Translations under genes and position numbers: made by a program
The notes under the pieces: generated by a model
What the model was told of the DNA's origin: nothing
Seen by the model: only the letters and a program-made list of their open reading frames with translations
Database searches by the model: none
In this document: in pieces, positions 12,739 through 23,700 of the stretch
Position numbering within the stretch: the first letter of the stretch is position 1
Layout: each line of letters begins with the position of its first letter
NCBI GenBank assembly: GCA_037954665.1
Contig: JBBMOL010000140.1
Coordinates: 1,550,001-1,614,000 of the forward strand
Origin: Laguncularia racemosa
Lineage: Eukaryota > Streptophyta > Magnoliopsida > Myrtales > Combretaceae
Direction of reading: 5' to 3'
Length of the DNA stretch: 64,000 nucleotides

Positions 12739-12843
12739 CTTTTGTTTAAAGAGACTCTCTTCCGCCCCTCTTAGTAGATAGTATTCCTTGAATGCTTCTT
12801 TTTCTTAGTCAAAGAGAGCTATATTTCCATTGGCAATTGAACT

Positions 12844-13879
12844 TTAAGTTGCAATTAGATGTTCGTTAGCTAACTTAACTCTTGTTGAAAGGTGGGAAAA
12901 TTTGACATTATTCAAATTTTTAAGTTCCCTCTTGAGCAATTTCATCTTAGCTAACACTTGGAAAATTTTGGATCCTCTAACTTCCCATAACCAAATCTCT
13001 TCTACCTTGGGGAAAAAATCCAGCAATTCTATCCAAAATTCAAAAAATTTCAAAGGATATTTCCTTCTTGCTGTGCTAAGCTCCATATGTAAAACTCCTA
13101 CAGAATGATCAAAAAGAATAGGGGCAACAAAGTTGGCATCACAATTGGGAAAGTTATCTAGCCAACTTTGATTAACCAGTATCCTATCTAATTTTTTCAA
13201 GATTGGATTATCCAATTGTTTATTCAACCAAGAGTAAAAACCCATCCAAACCAAAGGTCATCAAGTTCCACTTCATCTAGGAACTTTACGAAATCCATCA
13301 TTGTCGATGTTTTCCTCATGTTACCCCCCTTTCTCTCATGGATCGATCTAATCACATTAAAATCCCTGAGGACCATCCATGGATGATCAGCCAGGGAAGG
13401 AGCTAATTCAATTAAATCCTTCCATGGTAATTTCCTCTCATTATCAGAATTTGATGCATAAACAAACAAAGCATGGAATGATCGATTGGAGCAAAGATGA
13501 GTGCAGTAGTAGTGTGAGCACTGCTTGTGCTCTTTCTCAATTCTAATATTCCAGCTTCTTAAGTCCCACATAAGCCATATCCTCTTTCTTGCCATGGAGT
13601 TGATACCAAAATTCCAGTTAGCATTTAGATTCATCTTTACCCTATCTTCAGTATTTCGTTTTACACAAGTTTCCAGCAACCCATTAACGACACTCCATTC
13701 TCTACACAAAACTTTCTTATTTCCGCACACTTCAAAGGGTCATTGAGACCTCTTATGTTCCACAAAGCAAGATTCATTGTGATGAAGAGATAATGGTTAA
13801 GTATACCACCTCTAGCGTTTATAAACCTTATTCTTCTTCTTCTTCTTCTTTCCACTTGAACCAAACAACCTCCCATCAC
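12844..13879 (-). pseudogene. LINE-A endonuclease (EEP family), decayed
   Basis: The minus strand starts NLALWNIRGLNDPLKCAEI near 13780, the usual start of plant L1 ORF2 endonucleases. WMVLRDFNVIRS (endonuclease D-F-N motif) follows near 13350. The linker to RT continues to 12844. A frameshift near 13660-13690 separates the start from the rest, and another lies near 13240. Confidence 0.8.
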
Positions 13880-14096
13880 TTGAAGATGCTGAGTTTATCA
13901 TCTCATGCCTTCTAAGTATACTAGACAGCTTTTGATTGGCTGGTGTGGCCTCATCTTGTTCCTTACTCGGTTCCTTACTAATGTTTCCAGGTTCCACATT
14001 TACTTTTATTTCCTCCATTCCCTCATCTTCCTTCTTCTCCTCTACCTTATCTTCATTCTCATCAACTCTCCCTCCACATACCGAAGTTTCAAGAAT

Positions 14097-15485
14097 CTAA
14101 GATGGGATGAAATCTGGTACCAGCTCGATTAGTTCATCAGAGTTGGAATTTCCAAACACTAGGCTCACTACTGGGGCCTCCGAATTTTCCTCTTGTGGGC
14201 CCTTCAAATCAAAATGTTTTATGGGAGAGTATATTTCCTCATTAAGCAATAGAGTATTCATTTTAGGGGATGATGGTGAAGTATCAACTCCTTTGTTATT
14301 TTTCCCCTTACATTGGACCTTCACCCACATCCTATTTTCGCTGGTGGAGGTATCTTTGGATGGATGACTTTCCGATAGTTTACTTGTGTTACATGCATGT
14401 CCAAAGACTTTACATGTTGAGCAACATGGTGGGAGCCATTGGTATTCAATCAATATTCGCATGGATGTTCCATTTTCTCTTTCCAATTCCACAAGGTGTA
14501 TGGCTTCCTCGGTTGCATCCACTTCCACCATTACTCTTGCTTGATTAGCTCTTGCTTGGCATGTCGTGAGCATATCAGCTTGTATAGGCTTTCCAACGGC
14601 ACTTGCGTGTAGCTTACCCCCACAGAATGGAGGTATTCGCAAGGAATGCCGGAGAAGATCACCCATGCTAGAACTCGTGAGGGTTGTGGTTTAGTTAAAG
14701 GCATCCCAATCTACCATTTTTGGAGGAACAATAATCTTCTAGCAAAAAACCATGGCCACTCTAGGATATTATTAAGGAATGTGTCATTTGCAAAACGAAA
14801 ATAGAAAAATCATATTTTGTTGCAAAGGACACTTGTTATTCCGAAATCCTTCCATATTCTTAGTACCACAGATTGCACAAAGGCAAATGGTATTCGCTTC
14901 CCCCAAGAAAAGCCAACAAGGGTGTGTTCCTTGTTCTTCGCTCCTTGAGCAACAATCAAGAGAGGAGGTCTGACCTTAGGTAGCATGTCACAAGAGATGG
15001 GAAGATGATATTCCAATTTAAATTCCAGCCGTTGGGGATGGGGATGTGTGGCTCCAACAGCTTTAGCGAAACTTCTTAGTGGTGGATTTGGCTAATATGA
15101 GTTGTTCTTTTGTCTCTCAATCTCATCCAACATGTCATTCATTTGCCCCAATGTAGAATTTCCAAATGAGTCAAAGGATTTGGCTTGATTGTTTGTATTT
15201 GTATAGGATACCTTCACTTTTCCACATAGGAATTCCCGCCAAGGCCAAAATCCTCTTCACCTTCTTAGACACCCAATGTAATAGTGTCCTTTTCCTCTGT
15301 CTTGTAATCTTTGGTTATCGTGGTTGGGTATGGTTCGACTACAATTGGGGAAGCCGGATCAGATATCTTGGATGTAGAGCCTTGGATTCCAAAGTTGTAG
15401 CTTTGGAAAAAGCCTTGAGGAAACCTTACTCCTAGTGAATGGTGGAAAACACTAGATTGCATGCGGTTAGATGAACCGCTCGCCA
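14097..15485 (-). pseudogene. LINE-A ORF1 (DUF4283-like gag, degenerate zinc knuckle)
   Basis: Minus-strand pieces at 15265-15485, 14810-15016 and 14097-14666 line up as plant L1 ORF1. The N-terminal part is followed by a DUF4283-like region (LVGFSWGKRIPFAFVQ, then RIWKDFGI) and by the zinc-knuckle linker EYQWLPPCCSTCKVFGHAC. The knuckle has C-x2-C-x4-H but the last Cys is misplaced. The 15265-15485 frame lacks an upstream ATG; the first ATG is at about 15463. Stops separate the pieces. ORF1 normally binds element RNA. Confidence 0.7.
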
Positions 15486-15487
15486 AA

Positions 15488-15703
15488 TGTGTGAATTAAA
15501 TTTGTTATTTTAGATTAGTAATTGAAGGTTAAGTGTTTAATTTAACCTAAAAGAAGTGGTCTTTTTTGTTAAACTAAAAAAGGAAAAATCTATAGCTAAT
15601 TACAACAGCTAATTATAGCTAATTTCTTTAACTATTAGCTTTGATTTCCTCCACTAACTTTTCTAAAATATCTTCTAAGATTACTTATTCAAGATTTCCT
15701 ACA
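15488..15703 (-). repeat. 3' LTR of the truncated Copia
   Basis: About 216 bp with TG...CA ends, adjoining the purine tract. It has no partner in the window. It directly abuts the 5' edge of LINE-A. Confidence 0.6.
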
Positions 15704-17235
15704 CTCTCCCTCAAGCTAGTGAATATAGATCTTCCATTCCCAGCTTGCTAACATTCTCATGAAACATCATGTTACACAATCCCTTTATCATCACATCTAC
15801 AAGTTGAAGTCCTATTGGGACATATGGGGTACAAATCAATCCATTGCCCAACTTCTCTTTAATAAAGTGCCTATCTATCTTCATGTGTTTCATCCGGTCA
15901 TGCTGCACTAAATTGTGAGCTATACTTATAGCTGATTTGTTATCATAGTATAATTTCATTAGTTTGCTCCATTGAATCTTCAGGTCCACTAGGATAATTT
16001 TAACCCACAATAATTCACATACTCCTGCAGCCATAGCTCTAAACTCTACTTCAGCACTTGACCTTGCTACCACACTCTGTTTCTTGCTTCTCCAAGATAT
16101 CAAGTTTCCCCCAAGGAAGGTACAATAGCCAAAAGTTGATCACCTATCAACTAGAGTCCCCACAAAGTCCACATCTATGTAAACTGCCAAATCTATTGCA
16201 GATTCCTTTTTGAACAAAATTCCTTTCCCTGGATGTGCCTTTAAGTAATGAAGCACTCAATAGAATGCCTCCTACAGCTGAACTTCTCTAGGATCATGCA
16301 TAAACTGACTGATAACAATAGTAAGCTATATCCGGCCTAATATGTGCAAGATAGATGAGTTTTCCAACAAGTCTTCGATACATCTCTCTGTCCACTGCCT
16401 TATCTCCACGAGCCTCACTTAATCTATGATTTTGTTCAATGGGAGTTCCAACTGGTTTGCTAGTCGTCATGCCCGTTTCCTTAAGCAAGTCTATAACATA
16501 CTTCTATTGAGAAATAAAAATCCCCCGCCTTAATCAAGCCACCTCAATTCTAAGGAAATACTTCAATCTTCCTAGATCTTTTATTTCAAATTCCTTGGCC
16601 AGACATCACTTCAAGGCCTCCTTCTCTACTTCATCTTTTCCTATCACAATAATGTCATCCACACACAGACTTAAAACAATGACTCCCCTTGAGACCGAAT
16701 GCTTAATAAAAAGTTTGCGATCTCCTTGACTTTTGCTTGTAGCCACTAGCTATCATCACCTTGGCAAATCGTCCAAACCAAGCATGTGGGGATTGTTTTA
16801 GCCCATATAATGCCTTTTTTAATTGACAAGTCTTGTTCTTGGCAACCCCACTAAATCCCAGTGGAATGCTCATATAGATCACTTATGATTCTCCATGAAG
16901 AAAGGCATTTGCCACATCGTACTGCTGCAATTCCCAATCAAAATTACAACAAAATCCTCACTGTATTCATCTTCGCTATTGAAGCAAATGTTTCTTGATA
17001 ATCTACTCCATATGTCTACATGTATCCTTTCGTGACTAATCTTACTTTGTAGCATTCTAGGACCCATCTGCTTTAAATTTTACTGTATACACCCACTGAT
17101 AGCCCACTGTTTTCTTTACCTTTGGTAAATCAACCACTTCCCAAGTCTCATTCTTCTCTAATGCATCCATTTCTGCTTCCATAGCTAGTCTCCATTCTTT
17201 CTTTGATAATGCTTCAGACAATGAGTTAGGTTTAA
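15488..17235 (-). mobile_element. Truncated Ty1/Copia (3' LTR, RNase H and RT only)
   Basis: A 3' LTR-like block (15488-15703, ending CTACA) is followed on the minus strand by a purine tract (GAGGGAGAG, 15704-15712). RNase H is at 15711-16103 (RSSAEVEFRAMA, HMKIDRHFIKEKL), the RT thumb at 16294-16488 and the RT palm to about 17235. The catalytic motif near 16650 reads C-V-D-D. Gag, protease, integrase and the 5' LTR are missing, and stops and frameshifts are frequent. The exact LTR start is uncertain (15488 or 15490). Confidence 0.85.
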
Positions 17236-17495
17236 CTGTTCTTAAAAGAAATGCAAACAGTCTGTACATTCCGAAAATTCTAAAATAGCCAGAACACTGA
17301 CAATATAAACTGGTAAGAAAGTGAACATATCTAACACCCAAAGGACAGGTCCTTAACATTAAATAATTTCTCAATCTATGAAGTTCACACAGGGAGGTGA
17401 GGAAAATCAGCAAATTCAAAGGCCAACTAACCAGCTCAAAACAACAGATTACAATCATGAAAACATAGATAGATATGATAAAGAGAGCTGCCACT

Positions 17496-17556
17496 AGAGA
17501 TTGAACCCTAGATCTATGATTGAGAGCATAGCCACTCTATTGCTAGACTACATGGC
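17496..17556 (-). repeat. SINE head with tRNA-like A and B boxes
   Basis: The minus strand reads TAGTCTAGCAATAGAGTGG (A-box-like, about 17530-17550), then GGTTCAATCTC (matches B box GGTTCRANNCC, about 17498-17509). The box spacing of about 35 bp is typical of tRNA-derived plant SINEs. The sequence does not fold as a complete tRNA by eye. The SINE body would continue left to about 17236, where the Copia fragment ends. No TSD was identified. Confidence 0.5.
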
Positions 17557-17704
17557 TAGCGGCAACTACTAGATAGTGCAGGAAAGCACAACTGTAATTT
17601 GATCACTCTTCAATTTCAGAATTAGAATACTTTGATTTTCAGAGTTAGGCATGGAAATAAATCAAATAAGCACTGCAGTGTTTTACAAAATGCACATTGT
17701 GTAC

Positions 17705-20700
17705 CTTCTCTCAAAGGAGTCCACCATATAAGGAAATTTCGGTTGAATCCCAGTGGTTTTACGCAACCATCTATTTCCAAGAATTACTTTGTCAACAGCA
17801 TAGAGCAGCTGCATTTCAGCAGCTTTTGAAACAATGCTTAGAGGTATTCCTGGGTGACCCATCTCATCTAGAACTTCTTGTACCTTTTCCAGCAAAGGAT
17901 ATCATTAGCAAATCATTTTTACTAATATATACCATAAAATGCAATCAACTAGAAAAATGATCTTAACTCCTTTTCAGTTGCGACATGATCAACTCTTGGA
18001 CTATTAGCAGCCGAGAGCATCATGATTTTTTTGGGTAAGGACTAAATACAATTATGCAATTCTCAAGAACTATAAATTATAATATGCCAGGGATTAAAGC
18101 GCCACATTAACTGGATAATGTCCCTAGCCGACTGAAACATATCTAAACCTCAAAAGAAAATCTCTACGACCAATCTAATAAAAAAATCAATTTAAGGGGA
18201 TGTATTTTGTCATAATAAATGCCATACCTCTGGAGGCTCCCATAGACTATCTCCACTATCTTCAACCACTTCTGCTGTCAAGTTGTCATCAATCACATCA
18301 GGTCTTCGCTGCATGTGCCGAGTTTGAATTAAAGAATGAAAATGCTGATCAACAGATTCTTCAAGAATGTTGTCAAGCATGCTTTTGTCGAAAAAATATG
18401 GCGTATACCTGATTGAAAAAATGAAAACAGTATGAATAATAAATTCCCTTAAAAATATATTGACTTGCATCAACAAAGGAGGAATAGATCAGAAGAAAAA
18501 ATGCATATGTGCAATAAGGGCAACATAGAAATATTAAAAAATACATAAGGTAAACCAACGGATTTGCAAAATAACTATTTTTTTCAAATCTTTTGCAATA
18601 AGACATATGAGCACTTCAAGTAGTTCAATTGTCAGGAAAACCTACGGTAATGACATTTTTATGCCTAATAACTCTGATTAGATTGTTCATTAACAAATGA
18701 AAAGAAAACAAAAAAGAAAGGAATATGAAACCATGAAAGGAAGTATATCAAATTCCACCGAGAAGGATAAAACAAGAAGCATATAACTTCCAATGCATAA
18801 GCAATAGATCTCTCAGATAGTATACCATTTTATTCCATCAGAAGTAGCAATTGCCATGTCTAAGTTCTGAGCACTGAACACAGGAACGCCATCAACTCTT
18901 TTACACCCACCACTGTTGGAGGCCGTCTTAAGAAGCTTGTTCGCGGCCTTGACCTTCTCAAAGAAAGAGATAAATTAGAATACAAGGAAACTGTATATAC
19001 ATGGCATAGGTGTAACTTTGGATGCATACTTGTTTCTCATTTGGAACAAACTGGAATAAGTGAGGTTTCTCCTGCATAAGAGAAAACGGACAGTCAAAAA
19101 CTCTTGAGAGCAAAGCAAGGCGTGGATATAAATAAACAAAAATGCTATCACTAAATTGTCAAAAAAGAAACAAAAACATGAAAAGCATTGAGGATCAGAC
19201 AGTGTTTTTGAACAAAAAGGGAGAAACTCCAGTATGTGCGAGTAAGAAACAGAAGTCTTGGTGCTCATTGCACAAGGGGATTGGGGGAGAGGAAAGGCAA
19301 GCAAGGAGTGCTTTCTATTTCTTAAGTGCAGCAGAGGAAAGCTTCTTCAAACAAAAGGCGAGGGTAAAGTGGTTAGCGCTTGGGGATAGAAATACCTCCT
19401 TTTGTTGTTTGAAGAAGGGAGAAAACAGAAGTTCCATAAGATCGCTTGTGGATGATAATGGGCAAGTGGTCACGGACTATGAGGCATTGAAACAAGCTGC
19501 AGTTAACTACTTTAAAAAACAGCTGAAGGAGACCAAAGCAGATGTTGAGTGCATGGAATTGTTAGATTCCATTGTTGCCAGACAAGTACCCGTAGATGGC
19601 TGGGAAGCTTTAACAAAAGAAGTGTTGGAGGACAAAATAAAAGACTTTCCTATCTTTGGTTCTTGATAAGTCTCCTAGACCTGATGGATACAATGCCAAC
19701 TTCTCCAAAGAATGTTGGGAGATTGTTGGAAAAGAGTTAATATTTGCCATCAAAGATCTTTTCTCTTCTGGCAAGCTCTTGAAAAGTCTAAATAGTACGT
19801 GTACCCTTGTTCCCAAGTGTGTAAGCCCTTCTACTCTGTCTGAGTTTAGACCTATGTCCTGTTGTAACACTATCCATAAGTGCATTTCCAAGATTATGGT
19901 TGATAGACTAAAGTGTATTCTTCCTTCGTTGATAGGCAAAGAACAAACAGGTTTCATTAAAGGAAGAAGCATGGTCAATAATATTCCTATTCCCAAGAAT
20001 TAGTAAAAGGCTATCACTCCTTTTCGTTGAGTCCTACGAGTACTTTCAAAGTAGATATTATGAAATCCAATTACTTGGTAAGTCAGAGCTTCCTGTTCCA
20101 AGTGTTACAAATTCTCAACTTTCCACCAATCTACATAAATTGAATTTGACAGTGTCACATCTCCTAGATTTTCCATAACTTAAATGGGGAATTAGTGGGT
20201 TTCATTCCTTGCTCTAGGGGACTAAGGCAAGGTAACCCACTCTTACCTTACCTCTTTGTATTGGTGATGAAGATGTTTTCTCATTTGCTTAAGGACAAAG
20301 CCTCAAGCAGAAATTTTAAGTATCATTGGTGATGCAAAAAAGAAAAACTTACTCACCTTTTTGCCCCACCAATGATCTTTTAATATTGGAAAGAGGTGAA
20401 ATTGAATCCATAAAGCAGGTAAAGGAAGCACTCCATCGATTTGTATCCATTTCTAATCTAAAAGCAAATTACTCTAACAACCCATTTACTTAGAAATAAT
20501 AAGGAAAGAATAAAATAGTTATTTCTTTTTAACTGTCTATTATTTTATTTATTTGAAAAAATGAGAACAAAATTTTAATTCCTAAGGTTTTTCTATTCCC
20601 ACTTTATTGGAAATATATATTACTTAAGCAAAATGTAAAATTTATTATTCCCTTTGCAAAGAGAACAAAAAGTTGAAACATTATAACTATTATACCTTCA

Positions 20701-23700
20701 TTAACACTGCAATTAATGACCAAATATAAGTAAACTAGTAATTTTATTCGTTAAACTGCAATTAATGAGATAAAGTAAATACTATAATATGTATTACCTA
20801 CAATAAAAAATTACACAAAATAGATATTAGAATAAAAATTCTCAATCTATTGATAATAGTCATTCCTAAAGTATAATCTTCCTATTCTTTATTTATTCCA
20901 TTTTAGAAAATAAACGAATTGTAAGAATCGCAAGTACCTGAGTTTTCCCCTTATGTCCTCCATGCCTTCAAAAACTTCTTATCTTGAACTAGTAAATAGA
21001 ATCAGTTCTCATATAAGACATTAGACATCTAAATTTCTTTCCTCTGCAAATAAAAAGTGTGCTTTTCTCTTTTCATGTTTATTGGTCTTCCCTTTTTGTG
21101 TAATCTAGGTGTGCTTTGAAGGAAATAAGAGCAAAAATGAATAGGTTTCTATGGAATGGAAACAACGAATCAAGAGCCAAACCAACAGTCTCATGGGAAG
21201 AGGCACACAAGCCTAAAAGTGAAGGAGGGTTGGGAATAATTGATGTTGTAGTGCGGAAGTCACCTACACAACTAAAACATATATGGCATCTTTCTAGGAA
21301 GAAGAAGACTCTCTTTAGCCAAGTTGGGCCAAGAGCGAGCTGCTAAGGAGAAGAAATTTTTAGAAGATTAAAGTTCCATTGAATGCCTCACAAAGTTGGA
21401 TGAAAATTTGCACTCAAGGGATAAAGCTTCACATTTGCTAAAGTGGAAAATTGGAGATAGGAATACCCTATCACTATGGTATGATGATTGGCATCCAGAT
21501 GGACAACTTGCAAAATGGATAAGTGAACAAGAAAATTACAATTCTCTTTAGCCTAAAGAGACTAGATCTTGTTCCATTATTCAACGAAATGAATGGTGCT
21601 GGGCAGAGACATTTCTATCAATCTGAAGCCTAAGTCCTTAGTGCGTGATTTGTTGCTGTGGTGCACAAACCCTTTTAAACCACTTTCTATCAAGGAATCA
21701 TATGTATACAGTCAACAACAAGGGTAAAAAGTGCCTTGAAGTCCTTCATTTGGCACAAAGAAGGTATCCTTGACATATGTTTATATTTTGGTTGGTGGTG
21801 CAACAGAAACTTCATACTCTTGATAAGTTCTTTTGTGGAAAGGGGTGGATACAAAAATCTCTTTCTTTTGTCACATTGGGGACAAATTTCATGGTTGCTT
21901 GTTCTTTAAGTGTTGGTTTTGCTACAAGGAAATGGGATGATCACCTAAATTAGACTATATATACCAGAGATAGAACAAAGAGCTTCAAGTCCTTCCAGTC
22001 ATCCTTCTACTGGTTTTTAAGCAGTGGGAAGAAGAGCTTCAGCAGCAGTAATTTATTACATTTGGCAGGAGAAAAATTCATTGCAGTTAGGTCTCCAACA
22101 AGCTTAATAGGAAAGTCCTTAGGTCAATTAGACCTTTAGATTTGTGTTTTTTGAAGATGTAACATGGTTGTTCTACATGAACTTTCCTTGTCAGCAATTT
22201 TGTCTTGTGTTAGTGCCTGCACTCTTTCTTTAGTGCAATTACAAACATTTTAGCTTCATTGTTTTTGTGGGTAAATCATTTGAGCTTCATGGTTTCTATA
22301 GTCTACTCTTTTGTTTTGTACAGTGGGCTATACTTTGTAAATGTTACATTAGCAATGAAAATATGACTGAACTTATCCAAAAAATTGTTTCTGGACAAAA
22401 GACCTTTCCATGATCAAACAATCAGCAACTAGGAATCTGTAAAGAGTGGAGTTTCATATACTTAATGTTACTCTTGTAAAATCTTGTGGTGAATAGAGGA
22501 ATTGATCCAGTACAATATTTCATTAATATTTCCACCCTACTACGAGCAAATCAAGCTTAACTTGTGTAATAGGCGAAGGAAAACTTAACTAAGATCAATA
22601 TCACCACAAATTGATATGCTGGAGGCAATGCATCTATGCTACCCTCAAGGTCAAATCAAGTCAAATGATGCCAATCATTCCATGTTGACAATTATCAAAA
22701 TTTCTGTGGGATTCAAAGAACCAAGGAAAAAAAAACTTGAAGATCAATAAGCCAAGTAGAAGTACCTTAAAATGCTCATATGCCAAATCCAAGCGACAGG
22801 CACCCACCACACCACTAGGAATATTTAGCTTCTTAACATAAGTAACTGCAATCACAACAAATCATTAAAACGATATATAATACATCACAATTCGACACAA
22901 AGCTAGTGAGAAATGTTATGGAGCCCATTTAATCTTAAAATCATATAATAAATCGGATAAATTGGCAATGAGCAATGCTTTTTCTTGTGTAATTGGCGAT
23001 GAACTTTCCTAACTACCATCATTCATGAAAATGTGTCCACATGTTAGCTTGAGCAGCTAGTACTTACATCATTTCACTAAGGTCCATTTAATCATGCCAT
23101 AGCTAATTGAGCGGAACAGCTACTATGAAAGTCTTAATCCTTCCAGAAATACTACTTGGGTTTCTAAAGTATTTTACAAAAATCTATCCTTTAATGTCCT
23201 TATATCCTTGAGCATATTTGCAAATTCAAACGAAGTCCGAGTACCACTATTGCATATACTCACAATTTAAAATAGCTGAAATTAATCTTGAATCCACATG
23301 CAGCAGAAGTACATGAGCAACAAACAGTAATGATTAGGTTTAGCTCTGGGCTTTACAGTATGAAGGGTACACTCACCTGCATCACCTAAATCCATAAAGA
23401 ACCTGAAAACCGGGCCATTCCTTTCACTCTTAGTAATTGATGAAAACAACTTCTTCAGCCACTCTGGCGTTCTATCAAACAAACAAATATCCTCATATTA
23501 TTTACTCATAAGAGTTCAATTTATTTTTTTTTAATAAAATAGCTAACTACCTAACTAGCTAAGATGTGTTTGTTTTCCCAAAAAACAAAAAATCTCTGAG
23601 AGTTTTATTAATGTTTACTATAAAACAAACCTACACTATTGTCAAATATTATTATACCAATCTCAAGAAGTTACTGTTACTAGTTACTTTTAGTTACAAG

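Larger units (their letters stand above)
127..15485 (-). mobile_element. LINE-A, L1-type non-LTR retrotransposon split by nested Copia elements
   Basis: An old L1-type LINE reads right to left. The order is ORF1 (DUF4283-like region and degenerate zinc knuckle) at 14.1-15.5 kb, endonuclease at 13.2-13.8 kb, reverse transcriptase at 11.2-12.6 kb, and the zf-RVT region at 10.7-11.1 kb. The zf-RVT region stops at 10671 and resumes at 506, the exact insertion point of a Copia with TSD AGGAT. All reading frames carry stops and frameshifts, so it is dead. The 5' end lies near 15485, next to a Copia LTR, and no ATG is present at that edge. The 3' end is somewhere left of 127; no poly(A) tail was recognised. 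Confidence 0.85.
19250..22380 (+). mobile_element. LINE-B, 5'-truncated L1-type element, antisense in intron 3 of the Tic22-like gene
   Basis: Plus-strand L1 ORF2 blocks occur in order. They are the linker FLSAAEESFFKQKARVKWLALGD near 19320-19385, SPRPDGYNANFSKECWEIVG near 19670, TLVPKCVSPSTLSEFRP near 19800, GKEQTGFIKGRSMVNN near 19940, a damaged FADD region near 20355, and the SEGGLGI block near 21220. The endonuclease is absent, so the copy is 5'-truncated. Frameshifts are frequent. The 3' end is near 22380, where AAAAAATTG follows an A-rich trailer. It lies within a 3.7-kb intron, opposite to gene transcription. Confidence 0.85.

Noticed and set aside
17496..17556. True tRNA gene
   Set aside because: The A and B boxes are present, but no complete cloverleaf with acceptor pairing can be seen.
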